From: Mucilaginibacter corticis
GTDB taxonomy: Bacteria; Bacteroidota; Bacteroidia; Sphingobacteriales; Sphingobacteriaceae
DNA length: 64,000 bases
Direction: 5' to 3'
Assembly: GCF_007558865.1 (NCBI RefSeq)
Contig: NZ_VLPK01000003.1
Span: 620,001-684,000 of the forward strand
A program made the translations under genes and the position numbers. The notes below the pieces were generated by a model that did no database searches, had not been told where the DNA came from, and saw only the letters and a program-made list of their open reading frames with translations. Positions 27,294 to 36,317 of the stretch are shown one piece after another (the stretch's first letter is position 1; each line of letters begins with the position of its first letter).

Positions 27294-27334
27294 TAAAAAA
27301 GGGTAAGTTCTATTTTTGAAAATTAAACTTACCC
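27294..27334 (-). terminator. Terminator of the zeta operon
   Basis: Arms gggtaagtt and aacttaccc form a 9-bp stem. On the minus strand the stem is followed by six T. It lies just after the zeta toxin stop and also faces the convergent small gene. Confidence 0.7.
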
Positions 27335-27345
27335 CTCTGGTTTTG

Positions 27346-28350
27346 TTAACGCCCCCGTGAGCGTTTTATTTCGGAGCCGGTTTGCTTTAAAGTATCGGCT
27401 TGAGGTGCGAGGCTCATTTGCAATTCCAATTGTGTGGGGTAGACCGAATTCATTGCATTTCGAAACGTTGCTATCTCAGATTTGCTTGCATTTCTTTTAT
27501 GCATCATTTCAAGAACGCTCTGACACTGATCATCAAAATAAGCCAGCATTTCAGAGGTCCACTTTTTATCGATCTCTTCTTGTAAAATACGAACTGAGTC
27601 AGTTGGGTTAGTTGCAAGTAAAGTCAACCCCTGCATATGTCCATCGGCATCAGGGCGAAAAGACCGAGTATATAATTGCAGTTTGTGATATAGATTTTCT
27701 ATCTGTACGGCGTATAAGGTTGGAGCAAGTAAAAAGTATCGGGAATCATGTGCAGTTTTACCAACCAGCCTTCCGCTGTTTTCTTTGAATTTCATGTCTT
27801 CAAAGCGTGCATGGGTATTAATCAAACTAAACTTTGGGTGAATAGCTAATATTTTGATTTCAACACGATAATCTTTTTCACGGAGATCAGTAATTGTCTG
27901 GTTCATTTTATGACCAGATGAAAACGTTGTTTCGAGGATATAGTTCAAACGGTTAGCTTCGCAATATGAGCGTAAACCTTCATTCCATTCTTGTGCGTAT
28001 TGCGCTGTTATTTCCGGATAAAATTCTTCGAAGTTTCGCTTGATTTCTTGAGCTTTCGGGTGAAAGTCTCTTAAAGTATCTGCATTGCAAACAACTACAT
28101 TACAGGCAAGTTCTTCAACAGCTAGTATTTCTAACTCGGTTTTACCGGCACCAGGTTGTGCACCGAGGATAATTACTGTAGGAGTTTTTGAAGGTTTGAT
28201 ACCCTTTGTATATAATTCAATAACTCCCCTTTGCAGGATGTTAAAATCAGTAACCGAAAGATAATATTGACCTTTTAAAGCCTTTGACAGATCCGTCGGT
28301 ACGGTATCGCTCCCAGTTAAAGTTTTTTTTTCTCGTCTTGTAGTATGAGA
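27346..28350 (-). CDS. Zeta-toxin family kinase lacking a canonical start codon
   Basis: The frame is open from a stop at 28351-28353 and encodes a zeta-type P-loop protein: GAQPGAGKTELE (Walker A), then NADTLRDFHP, EWNEGLRSYC and ILETTFSSGHKM. Zeta toxins phosphorylate UDP-N-acetylglucosamine and are neutralised by epsilon-type antitoxins. The first ATG, GTG or TTG in frame is the TTG at 27948, well after Walker A, so it cannot start a working toxin. The antitoxin frame ends over the same DNA at a run of nine A; a -1 shift there would join the two frames. A homopolymer indel or a non-standard start are alternatives. Confidence 0.7.
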   Translation of the reverse strand, partial: SHTTRREKKTLTGSDTVPTDLSKALKGQYYLSVTDFNILQRGVIELYTKGIKPSKTPTVIILGAQPGAGKTELEILAVEELACNVVVCNADTLRDFHPKAQEIKRNFEEFYPEITAQYAQEWNEGLRSYCEANRLNYILETTFSSGHKMNQTITDLREKDYRVEIKILAIHPKFSLINTHARFEDMKFKENSGRLVGKTAHDSRYFLLAPTLYAVQIENLYHKLQLYTRSFRPDADGHMQGLTLLATNPTDSVRILQEEIDKKWTSEMLAYFDDQCQSVLEMMHKRNASKSEIATFRNAMNSVYPTQLELQMSLAPQADTLKQTGSEIKRSRGR

Positions 28351-28613
28351 CTATAATTGCTAATTATGGCCTCCATTTTTTCAAGTGATTTAAAGTTTTC
28401 AGTGTTGCGCAATTCTTTTATTGCTTCATCACCTAGGGCTTTCAGTTCATTTAGTCGTTTTTGGTCGGGATTTAGTTTCTTGGATTCCAAAAAACTTTCC
28501 CGGCCTGCCAATGCGACCAACCCATTTAATATAGAACTGGCACTTTCTGTTAAACGATACCAATCCAACGGATTGCGTTGTTTAATTTCCATGATCTGTC
28601 TCATTTCATTCAA
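28317..28613 (-). CDS. Probable epsilon-like antitoxin of the zeta pair
   Basis: A 98-aa helical, charged protein immediately upstream of and overlapping the zeta frame. It starts MNEMRQIMEIKQRNPLDWY. Its ESASSILNGLVALAGRESF segment and two long helices are as expected for small antitoxins. It ends EKKKL at nine consecutive A. The antitoxin role is inferred from position, as epsilon/zeta-type operons place the antitoxin first. Confidence 0.6.
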   Translation of the reverse strand: MNEMRQIMEIKQRNPLDWYRLTESASSILNGLVALAGRESFLESKKLNPDQKRLNELKALGDEAIKELRNTENFKSLEKMEAIISNYSLILQDEKKKL

Positions 28614-28686
28614 ATTTAATAAATATTAAGCTGTTAATTGTAGTACAGCTAAATTAATAGCCGGGACGAAAAGTAGTGGTAGATAA

Positions 28687-28917
28687 CTATGGGTGATTTT
28701 TATTTGGAGTCCTTGAACGCATGTAGTTTTCGAAGCGTTGTTCAAGCGCGCGTTTTGCGGCTTGTTTTTGGGAGCGGCGCTGCCAGCACCAAAAGAAGAG
28801 GATCCAAATGCCAAAGGCAATGGCGAAGGCTGGAAATGGATTGGGAAGATTTAAGGCGCCGAGGAGTGCGCCGGTGGAGATCAGTGTGGTTAAGATAAAA
28901 TAGATAAAGGTTTTCAT
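28687..28917 (-). CDS. Small membrane protein, STGALLGALN family
   Basis: 76 aa from MKTFIYFILT. Two hydrophobic segments flank GALNLPNPFPAFAIAFG, and a charged Gln/Arg tail follows. The core is nearly the same as the 52-aa protein at 12712, with which it shares ISTGALLGALN and NPFPAFA. It lies directly after the Toprim-like gene (4-bp overlap) at the end of the leftward conjugation operon. No known function. Confidence 0.65.
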   Translation of the reverse strand: MKTFIYFILTTLISTGALLGALNLPNPFPAFAIAFGIWILFFWCWQRRSQKQAAKRALEQRFENYMRSRTPNKNHP

Positions 28918-29432
28918 GGGCTTGGGAACTGGTTGGATAATGACCGTTGCCGCCATTGCGCAAGGTAATTTTCGTGATCTTTTGGACTGGCGGTTTTGCA
29001 ATTAAACCGATAGCCGGATAACCGGCTAAAAGATGATAGCCTTAATTCATCTTGTGACATTCGGTAGGCCTTTCTGCGAAAATTGATGATGGCCAGCTCA
29101 TTCGAAAAACGGATCGTTAGTGGTTGTTGGCAGATCGCGGCAGCCACGATCAGTTCGGTGGCTTTATCCAGCGGGGTGTTTCCAAAAACCAGTATAAAGC
29201 TTTTATTTTGCAAGTTTTCATTGATCCATCGGAAATGGTGATTGTTGGGGCGGATGCCCATGGAAAGGAATAAAACATTAGCGGGCTTCGGATGAAAATA
29301 ATTAAAAGCCACTGCTTCCATTCCGGAAGAACAAATGATGACATTAGAAATCAGGTTGAGGTTTTGGTTTTGGGAGAGCCAGCAGCGTTCAGAAAAGGGG
29401 ACGCGGTGATACGGGTGATCGTATATCTCCAC
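28914..29432 (-). CDS. Toprim-like ICE protein
   Basis: The frame is open far upstream, but ATG starts there lie inside the preceding gene. The GTG at 29430-29432 just after that gene's stop is preferred, giving 172 aa. The segment NVIICSSGMEAVAFNYF...VLFLSMGI...LVFGNTPLDKATELIVAAA resembles the Toprim/DUF3991 fold of element-borne primase-like proteins, with an ICSSGMEA turn in place of the usual EG(x)MDA. Helix-rich C-terminus. It follows the DUF3945-type gene in the same operon. Role in DNA processing is inferred. Confidence 0.55.
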   Translation of the reverse strand: MEIYDHPYHRVPFSERCWLSQNQNLNLISNVIICSSGMEAVAFNYFHPKPANVLFLSMGIRPNNHHFRWINENLQNKSFILVFGNTPLDKATELIVAAAICQQPLTIRFSNELAIINFRRKAYRMSQDELRLSSFSRLSGYRFNCKTASPKDHENYLAQWRQRSLSNQFPSP

Positions 29433-29460
29433 CGCGTCCCCATAGTCGAACGTCCGGATC

Positions 29461-30240
29461 TCACCGGGAGGTCCGGGATCGGTTGTAGCCACGGGATTGT
29501 TCACTGTTTGCACTGCGTTTGTTTTCCTGTTGCTGCATTTCATTTTGGGCGGCTTTGAAGCCCTTGCTGTTATTGACTTCGGCACTCTTGTCCTGCTTTC
29601 GGTTGACGATCGCATTGATCGTATGATAAAGCACAAAGGAGACCCCGCCGTCTACGAGGATCGAAGCCATTAAGTGAATCCGGTTGGAACGAATGCCCTT
29701 GGGTTCCGCCGCCGAAAACTGGACCGCCGTCCCATCGCTCATTTCCACTTCCTTGCCCTTTTTGAACTTTTCCTTTTGCTCCTGGGTCAGCGGTTCGTTG
29801 TTGATCTTGTCCGGTGCCTGCACGAGTTCCGTATCCGTGACGATAAACTCATTGGTCTCCTTATCATATTCGACCAGCACTTCTGCCAGTTTACCGTCAT
29901 CATCAAATACGGTCCTTTCCAGGTTCACCTCCTCCCCTCTGATCAGCTTATCCGCGTCTTCAGGCGAAAGCCAGCCGGGACCCTGCACATCTTTATAAAT
30001 GGGGTGCAGCATGAGCTGCAATTCCCCGTCAGCTCCCGGTTTCAGCGAAACTTTGGCATCCAGCGCAGGGATTGTAAATCCGTCCGAACTGAGGTTTTCA
30101 AGACGCAGCATCGCGGTGCGCCTGCCGGATAAAATGGCATCCATGTCTTCCTTATCGAGATTGAGCTTGCCATTTTCCGCCAGGCCGACCTTCTGCAGTT
30201 CTTCCAGCGGAAGGTCCTCTTCTTCAAACAATCGTGTCAT
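29461..30240 (-). CDS. DUF3945/DUF4099-type ICE protein
   Basis: A 259-aa acidic protein of a family frequent on Bacteroidetes conjugative elements. Tandem beta-helical modules include EEEDLPLEELQKVGLAENG, LSGRRTAMLRLENL, HPIYKDVQGPGWLSPEDADKLIRGE and EPLTQEQKEKFKKGKEVEMSDG. The C-terminal tail is Gln/Asn/Arg-rich and disordered. These modules resemble the repeat units of DUF3945, whose role is unknown but which are usually next to antirestriction or primase genes. Three bases separate it from the ArdC-like gene. Confidence 0.7.
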   Translation of the reverse strand: MTRLFEEEDLPLEELQKVGLAENGKLNLDKEDMDAILSGRRTAMLRLENLSSDGFTIPALDAKVSLKPGADGELQLMLHPIYKDVQGPGWLSPEDADKLIRGEEVNLERTVFDDDGKLAEVLVEYDKETNEFIVTDTELVQAPDKINNEPLTQEQKEKFKKGKEVEMSDGTAVQFSAAEPKGIRSNRIHLMASILVDGGVSFVLYHTINAIVNRKQDKSAEVNNSKGFKAAQNEMQQQENKRSANSEQSRGYNRSRTSR

Positions 30241-30243
30241 GGT

Positions 30244-31404
30244 TTAGCGTTTCATTTTATAACCTGTGGATACTTCTTCCCCCAGCGTGGGTTCCATCTC
30301 CTGTTCCTGATCCTGCTGCTGTTGCGGTGCATTTTTTTTGGCTTCCAGTAGCGAGGTATACAAATTGTCTTTGGCACTGAGCTTAAATTTCTCGCCGTCC
30401 TTTTCCATTTCAAAGACTTTATTTTTGAGCGGCCTGATCACGGTGTATTGGGCTTCATTGTATTGGATGACATCACCTTTTTCCAGTTGAGCGGGCGATG
30501 TTTTAAGTTGCTGTTCCAGTTTGGGCTCAAAATTCAGGACGTAATCCGCCATTTTTTGCGCGTCCGAAGCCGCTTTAAACAGTTCTTTGGGATCTTCCTT
30601 GATTATTTGCGCAAATGCCTTTAAGTAGCCTACGTGGTCGCCTAAATCATAGGGCAAGTTCAGCTCACTACTGATAAATATGGACGCTAAGTTTGCCCGC
30701 AATTCCTCCTTAATTAATACATCTGTACCATTACTATCGGGTTTGCGGTTGAGGCGATCTTCATGACCTGTCCAATGAGTAAGTTCATGAAGTGCAGCTG
30801 CATAATACAATTCAGCCGACGGGAACACGTCTTTAGCCGGAATAAATACGAGATCGTTATGAGAATTATACATTGGTGCTGAGATCTCTTTTTCAAGAAA
30901 GGCATTACTGGCATCCATAATTGCCTGTGCCCGTTCTATGGGCGATAGTGTCTGCGGTTCAGGTTCATAGGGCGGCAAATCCTTGAGCTGGCTGCCATTA
31001 AACAGCCAGGCATCGACCAATTGGGGTTTGTCAAGCGTTACCCGTTCTGTTTTAGGGTAGCCGTTTTCTTTTTTAACCTGCTCCCCATTTTCCATGACCG
31101 GCTGGGTGATGTTACTGGAAAAGAAATTAATGAGCGTCCCTTTTGATTCTTTGAGTACGTGGGTTTTGTTAAAAGAGGCCTGGTTGGCGGTCATCCAGCG
31201 GGGATCGCTTTTGTCCCTCATCATCAGGATCAATGCGGCGGGGCCGGTGTACTTTTTACCGGTAGAGGGATTAAAAGGCTGCGCGAACTGGGAGGTTCTC
31301 TCCGGGTTCATGGCTTTCTGGAAGATCGATTTGTTTTCTTCGATCGCTTTGATCATTCTTTCGGAAGTCTGTTCCGGCAGTGGTTTGAATTCTTGTTTAC
31401 TCAT
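30244..31404 (-). CDS. ArdC-like antirestriction protein (zincin)
   Basis: A 386-aa protein with an N-terminal ssDNA-binding ArdC_N-like domain (about 40-190: NPSTGKKYTGPAALILM, DPRWMTANQAS) and a central zinc metallopeptidase domain with HELTHWTGHEDRLNR near residues 205-220 (HExxH). A Glu helix (IKEELRANLASIF) follows. ArdC proteins protect incoming single-stranded DNA from host restriction. The Lys/Gln-rich C-terminus is extra. Its start overlaps the M23 gene end by 8 bp, so the two are co-expressed. Confidence 0.82.
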   Translation of the reverse strand: MSKQEFKPLPEQTSERMIKAIEENKSIFQKAMNPERTSQFAQPFNPSTGKKYTGPAALILMMRDKSDPRWMTANQASFNKTHVLKESKGTLINFFSSNITQPVMENGEQVKKENGYPKTERVTLDKPQLVDAWLFNGSQLKDLPPYEPEPQTLSPIERAQAIMDASNAFLEKEISAPMYNSHNDLVFIPAKDVFPSAELYYAAALHELTHWTGHEDRLNRKPDSNGTDVLIKEELRANLASIFISSELNLPYDLGDHVGYLKAFAQIIKEDPKELFKAASDAQKMADYVLNFEPKLEQQLKTSPAQLEKGDVIQYNEAQYTVIRPLKNKVFEMEKDGEKFKLSAKDNLYTSLLEAKKNAPQQQQDQEQEMEPTLGEEVSTGYKMKR

Positions 31405-31831
31405 GATAATTGTATTGAAATAGTTGAACTAAAAATTTGATAGGATTAACAGCAGCACCATTGATGGTGATGGCGAAGTGCAGGTGCTCGCCGGTCACAG
31501 TTCCTGTCGCGCCGGTGATGCCGATGGGCTGGCCTGCGGCAACAGTTGCGTTTGAATTCACAAAAATTTGTGAAAGATGGCCATAAAGGCTTTGAAAGGC
31601 ACCATGGTCGATTTTGATGTAGATGCCTGATAATGTATTATAATTAGTCTTGGTTACGCGTCCGTTTGTGATGGCATATACTGTGTCCGAATGTGCTTTG
31701 AGGTCTACGCCTGCGTGAAAAGTGTTTATTTTGGTGATGGGGTGCAGGCGGTAGCCGTAGCCCGAGGTCAGGGCCAGTTTTTTCAGGGGCAGGCTGATCT
31801 GCAGCAGCAGGCCCAGCAATAAAAGTTTCAT
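31397..31831 (-). CDS. M23 family metallopeptidase
   Basis: A 144-aa exported peptidoglycan hydrolase with a short signal peptide (MKLLLLGLLLQISLPL). The LytM/M23 zinc motif is present as HxxxD (HAGVDLKAH) and HLHFAI. It should cut peptide cross-links so the conjugation pore can cross the wall. It sits two bases after the coupling-protein gene and overlaps the ArdC gene. Confidence 0.87.
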   Translation of the reverse strand: MKLLLLGLLLQISLPLKKLALTSGYGYRLHPITKINTFHAGVDLKAHSDTVYAITNGRVTKTNYNTLSGIYIKIDHGAFQSLYGHLSQIFVNSNATVAAGQPIGITGATGTVTGEHLHFAITINGAAVNPIKFLVQLFQYNYHE

Positions 31832-31833
31832 GT

Positions 31834-33798
31834 TTATTTCTTTTGGAACTGTTTGATCACGCCTTCCACTTCCTTGTTGATCTTGTTGAAGTTGTTGCGT
31901 AAGATCTCTTCCTTTTCGCCGGCAAAATCATAATAGACCGGCAGGTCCCGGTAGCCCTTTTCTTCTGCTTCCAGTTCCTTTTTATCGAGGTTGATCTTAC
32001 AATTGATCGCGGAGGTATCAAATTTCCCGGTATAGTTATCCTGCACGTCTGCAGCGATCAGCCCTACCAGCTCCCCCGTATTCAAGGCCGCCATTTTCCC
32101 GGCGGGGATCAGCGCCTCCAGTTTTTCATTCAGCGAACTGGATACTTTATTGCGGTCAATGGACAGGCTCTCCCCGATTTGTTTGGATTTACCGAACAGG
32201 CGCTCCAGCCAGTCCAGTGTCTCTTTGTTTCGAACTGAACCCGCCAGCACGTTCCCGACTACCGAAGTGATGGTCGCCGCGGTATCCTTGCCGTAATGCA
32301 AATTAAATTGCGGCAGCTCCTGTAAACCCATCAGGATCGCCACTTTATTGCTCCGGGCCGTCGCGATCAGGTTCTCTATTTTGTAAGTAAACAGGGTCGG
32401 GATCTCGTCGATGATCAGCATGGTCGGCAAATTGCCTTTGCTGTTGATGAGCTTGGTAATCCGGTTCAATACGACCGAATAACAGGCGGAATTGATGCTT
32501 TGGGTATTCGGGTCATTGGCGAGTACCAAGATCCCGGGATGCTCCCGGCCGGAAACCTTCAGATCAAAATCATCCCCGGAAAACACCCAATAGGTTTCTT
32601 TGGTAGCCAGACGGCTGATAAAGATCTTCAGCGTGCCGACCTGGCCCTCTAGCTGGTCGAACGCCTTCGCCTCAAATGCGCTCTTGAAGGGGGAAAGTAA
32701 TGGTACCAGTTCGGGTTCTGAAAAAAGCGTATTAAATATAGCTTCGTAGGAATGATTCAAAAAGGCCAGGACGTGCGGAAAGCTGGAATATTTGCCGTCA
32801 GCATATTTACTGAAGAAATACACACAGGCCGACAAAAAGTTGATGGCCGACTGGGTAAAAAACTGGTCGCTGCCACCTGACTTATCCCCTTTCTTCAACG
32901 CTTCCACCAAAGCTTCTGCACTTTCCGAGGCATCTGCCAGCGTCCTTAAGTAATCCCGTTTCCAGGGATTGATCCGCCGGCTCTTTTCGACGTCGTTGAG
33001 GTTGACCACATGGAAAGCATGCTGTTTACATTTCCCCTTCTTCCGGACCTCCAGGTACTGGTAATAGGCGATCTTACCCAAATCCGGGAACTTGAAATCA
33101 TAGACCACCCCGGTAAATTCCTTGGCGATCAGTTGGCGGATAAAGGGATTCACGATCCCAAAGCTTTTACCCGAACCCGGCGTCCCGATCAACAGGGTAC
33201 CACGGAAGGGATTGACGATATTGACCCAGCCGTTCCGCACCCTGCCTTTAAAATAAAACTGCATGGGGATATTCACGGAATAAGGGGTCTGCACCGGTTT
33301 GACCTGCTGCATAAAACTCTCCCCTTCCACGTTCCATTTATCCTTTCCTAAACCCGAACGGATCATCTTGGAAATGTTATCCATTGCCAGGCTGGTGAGT
33401 ACCGCACCGAAAAAGGAAGAAACTAAATACAGTAAATTAAAAATACTTGTATAAGGTAAAATTAAACCGGAAGGCCGGTTATAGAACCAGAGACTGCCAA
33501 AAAACAAAAGCAGGCCCAGGGTCAAGGGATAAACAATATGGTTCTTGGGATCCAGGTCCACCTTCTTTTTTGCCAGCGTGCCGATGCTCACCAAACAGAT
33601 CAGCAACAGGGTCGAAAGTTTACTATAAACCAGGTTACGGTAAATGACGATCCCATCCAGTTTATGCCATAGACCGGCGAAGATCCCCCAAACCGGCGCT
33701 GCCTGATAAATAAAAATACAGGCCTCCAAAGCAATAGAAAGGTAAACGCAGCACTGCAAAAAACCATGCAGTTTCTGCTGATCGCGCGTTTCTTCCAT
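31834..33798 (-). CDS. Type IV coupling protein (TraG/TraD/VirD4 family)
   Basis: A 654-aa inner-membrane ATPase linking relaxosome and pore. The N-terminal ~170 residues hold four predicted membrane segments. Walker A is GTPGSGKSFG (about residue 208) and Walker B TMLIIDEIPT. The TraM-recognition/TraG C-terminal module is present with GLQELPQFNLHYG. It is the first gene of the leftward operon M23-ArdC-DUF3945-Toprim; a HipBA/phosphoesterase/nucleotidyltransferase cassette separates it from the tra genes. Confidence 0.9.
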   Translation of the reverse strand: MEETRDQQKLHGFLQCCVYLSIALEACIFIYQAAPVWGIFAGLWHKLDGIVIYRNLVYSKLSTLLLICLVSIGTLAKKKVDLDPKNHIVYPLTLGLLLFFGSLWFYNRPSGLILPYTSIFNLLYLVSSFFGAVLTSLAMDNISKMIRSGLGKDKWNVEGESFMQQVKPVQTPYSVNIPMQFYFKGRVRNGWVNIVNPFRGTLLIGTPGSGKSFGIVNPFIRQLIAKEFTGVVYDFKFPDLGKIAYYQYLEVRKKGKCKQHAFHVVNLNDVEKSRRINPWKRDYLRTLADASESAEALVEALKKGDKSGGSDQFFTQSAINFLSACVYFFSKYADGKYSSFPHVLAFLNHSYEAIFNTLFSEPELVPLLSPFKSAFEAKAFDQLEGQVGTLKIFISRLATKETYWVFSGDDFDLKVSGREHPGILVLANDPNTQSINSACYSVVLNRITKLINSKGNLPTMLIIDEIPTLFTYKIENLIATARSNKVAILMGLQELPQFNLHYGKDTAATITSVVGNVLAGSVRNKETLDWLERLFGKSKQIGESLSIDRNKVSSSLNEKLEALIPAGKMAALNTGELVGLIAADVQDNYTGKFDTSAINCKINLDKKELEAEEKGYRDLPVYYDFAGEKEEILRNNFNKINKEVEGVIKQFQKK

Positions 33799-33856
33799 AA
33801 AACATATTAAAATAAAAAAGCCCTGAACAGGTCTTTAATGAAAATCTGGTAACAGA

Positions 33857-35149
33857 TTATCGTCCGCGTTTCCGGCTGATAGTGAATTGCGGATGTAAAG
33901 TAAAGGCAGGCGCCATTTGTTCCTGTTCGTGTCGCGGAATGCCTAATTCCTGCGCAAGATCACGCCAATTTTCTGTTCCCGACCTCACCTCTTCAATAAT
34001 TTTATCCATCCCGGCTTCATTCAGTTGAAAATACGCGCCGACACTCCTTGCCAAATCTAAATTCAACGCATTACTGTCCATATCTATATTCAATCCCAAT
34101 CCGGATTTATCGACTGATGGGTTCAAATCATAGGCCGGTGACAAGCGCCAGCCTTTGTCGCTCAGTAAAAAACCATGGTTCCGTAAATGGTCGTCTGTAT
34201 TTGAAATGGCGATATTAAAAACGATTCGTCGCCAGAGCTGGTGCAAATCCTCCTTAAGACTAGAACCGTTATTTTGCACAAAGTCGGCAATTTCAAGATA
34301 GCTGGGTGTATAATCCCGGATCAAAGTCTCATCGTAATTGGTCATAGTCATTGCAGATGAAAAATGGATTCGCCCTTCGCCTTCCCTATCAAAACGCTTT
34401 GTAAAAAAGGTTCGGTACTTTCCAAAAACATGCTCCAGTTTACTTTCAGCCATTTTCACCCCGGATTGTCCCGCCAACAAATAAGCCAAATACTCCCAGG
34501 CGGCTTTATCGGTAATATCATTAGCCGAAGGGAATTTAGCAATCCATAAAGCACCTTTTTCATCAACCACATTAGCCTTGGGCCGCGCCCCGCCTAAGGA
34601 TGATCCAGGCGCCAGTAACAACTCCAGCCATTTTTTCTCTTCTCCGTTGGTATCTTCCTCAAAAACTTCTGCACTGTATTGTAAATCCCTGATGGACGTC
34701 CAGGGAGGAGCCGGCTGATGATCGTCATTATCTAAAAAAGGACCATCCTTTTCTAATTTGTAACGCAACGCTCCCATTCTGGTAAAATCATGAACGCCTA
34801 AGAGAAAATCAATCTCATATAACGTTTTATTATTCACTTTATCTTCTTTCGCTTTTTGGCTTGCGCGCCTTTGCATGAGTTTTCGGCCCCAGGAATCAGG
34901 CATGGAATCTGAGAAAACACCAAAATTTTGTCTTTCTACTGGAAATTGTGGCCCATCATAATGGAGAATTTCCGGATCTATCAATATGCTATTATTTTTT
35001 TTCAACCATCCAGGATCATATTGAAAGCCGAATGTCTTATAAGTTTTGGCTTGAGTAGCTTTCAAAGTTCCCATGAACTGTGGGCCACCTAATCCTATCC
35101 AATCAGCATAAATATAAATATCTGTTTTACTATTAGTAACCATAATCAC
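33857..35149 (-). CDS. hipA: HipA-family Ser/Thr kinase toxin
   Basis: A 430-aa HipA with N-terminal beta domain and kinase fold. Motifs are FGVFSDSMPDSWGR, the nucleotide loop GSSLGGARPKA (with the Ser that is autophosphorylated in HipA), FTKRFDRE, the catalytic NIAISNTDDHLRNHGFL and LSPAYDLNPS (DFG equivalent). HipA phosphorylates glutamyl-tRNA synthetase in E. coli; the target here may differ. It is preceded by a HipB-type gene with one base between. A second ATG two codons in is an alternative start. Confidence 0.9.
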   Translation of the reverse strand: MIMVTNSKTDIYIYADWIGLGGPQFMGTLKATQAKTYKTFGFQYDPGWLKKNNSILIDPEILHYDGPQFPVERQNFGVFSDSMPDSWGRKLMQRRASQKAKEDKVNNKTLYEIDFLLGVHDFTRMGALRYKLEKDGPFLDNDDHQPAPPWTSIRDLQYSAEVFEEDTNGEEKKWLELLLAPGSSLGGARPKANVVDEKGALWIAKFPSANDITDKAAWEYLAYLLAGQSGVKMAESKLEHVFGKYRTFFTKRFDREGEGRIHFSSAMTMTNYDETLIRDYTPSYLEIADFVQNNGSSLKEDLHQLWRRIVFNIAISNTDDHLRNHGFLLSDKGWRLSPAYDLNPSVDKSGLGLNIDMDSNALNLDLARSVGAYFQLNEAGMDKIIEEVRSGTENWRDLAQELGIPRHEQEQMAPAFTLHPQFTISRKRGR

Positions 35150-35150
35150 A

Positions 35151-35438
35151 TTATAATAGTTTACTATCCTGAAGCTTTCTGCCTAGAACATCATCGGACG
35201 CTACTTTTAAAATGTCTTTCTGCAGGCCTAAAACCCTTAGCACATTAACGTAAGCACCAATTGAAATACTTGGGTTACCACGCTCTACTTCCCGCAAGGT
35301 GCCACGATCCATCGCGGCACGCTCCGCAACCTGTAACATTGTTAATCCGCGACGCTTACGTGCTAATTTTAGGTTTTCTCCTAAAATCCCTATTATTTGC
35401 TCCTGTTTCGGGAAAACTACATGTTTCTTGAGTGCCAT
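35151..35438 (-). CDS. hipB: HipB-like XRE antitoxin
   Basis: 95 aa from MALKKHVVFP; an upstream ATG also exists. The XRE helix-turn-helix is LKLARKRRGLTMLQVAERAAMDRGTLREVERGNPSISIG (residues about 23-61). It should repress the operon and neutralise HipA, which begins one base after its stop. Confidence 0.88.
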   Translation of the reverse strand: MALKKHVVFPKQEQIIGILGENLKLARKRRGLTMLQVAERAAMDRGTLREVERGNPSISIGAYVNVLRVLGLQKDILKVASDDVLGRKLQDSKLL

Positions 35439-35488
35439 GATGCTTATTTTTACCAAATATAAATAAAATGGTCATAATAGGCATCATT

Positions 35489-36250
35489 TTATATTTCTAA
35501 ACGCTTATCAGGATTGAAGAGCATATGCTCATTGTATTTCACATAACCCAATTGATTAGTTAATAATTTAGTTGGTCCAATTTCAAATTCAGGGATATTT
35601 TGGTGATGGTGCCCGTAAATCCAGTAATCAGGTCCAACTGAACTAATCATTGTTTTCAGCTCAACTGCAAAGGCTTGATTCAGCACGCTGCCTAAATATT
35701 CCGGCGGATAATTGGTAAAAGTCGGCACATGATGGGTCGCAACGATAGTAATCATACCTTCTTGTTTGGTTTTTAGCTCATGTTCAATCAGTTCCAAAGA
35801 GTGCTTATGTTCTGCTGATAAATGTTCCGCTGTCAACCACTCCTTTTTATATTGAATCAAATGAAAGTCATTCATCGCCTTGGCGATTGGGATTCGTTTT
35901 TCAGGGCTGATATCTGTCCAGAGTGTGGCAAAGATCAATCGTACATGCTCATGCCTGATCACAAAATCATTTACCAGGAATACATTGTGCCTGATTTCCT
36001 CCTGAAAATGACCTCGCTTTTTAAATAAATCATAATGATAATATTCGTGGTTCCCGGCTATCCAGTACGTAATGCCAAAATTTTCAGACACATAATCGAA
36101 GAACCAGTCATATTTTGGAAGTTCCTTAAATAAGGCAATATCACCTGCTAAAACCAAAATGTCGGCACCCGTTTTTAAAGGGTTGTTACGAATAAAATAC
36201 TCGTTCTCTAAAAATTCCAGGTGCAGGTCAGATGCGTATTGAATAGTCAT
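35489..36250 (-). CDS. Calcineurin-like metallophosphoesterase
   Basis: A 253-aa cytoplasmic metallophosphoesterase with all five motifs: SDLHLEF, AGDIA, GNHEYY, THHVP and GHHH. Such proteins cleave phosphodiesters, including cyclic nucleotides; the substrate is unknown. It is located between HipBA and the nucleotidyltransferase pair in the accessory block, about 50 bp before hipB in the transcription direction, so it may share the operon. Confidence 0.88.
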   Translation of the reverse strand: MTIQYASDLHLEFLENEYFIRNNPLKTGADILVLAGDIALFKELPKYDWFFDYVSENFGITYWIAGNHEYYHYDLFKKRGHFQEEIRHNVFLVNDFVIRHEHVRLIFATLWTDISPEKRIPIAKAMNDFHLIQYKKEWLTAEHLSAEHKHSLELIEHELKTKQEGMITIVATHHVPTFTNYPPEYLGSVLNQAFAVELKTMISSVGPDYWIYGHHHQNIPEFEIGPTKLLTNQLGYVKYNEHMLFNPDKRLEI

Positions 36251-36317
36251 AGCACAAAAATACCATCAAAATCCTCACATGATGGTAGATAAGCTATATT
36301 TTAGAGACTAAGCAGCT

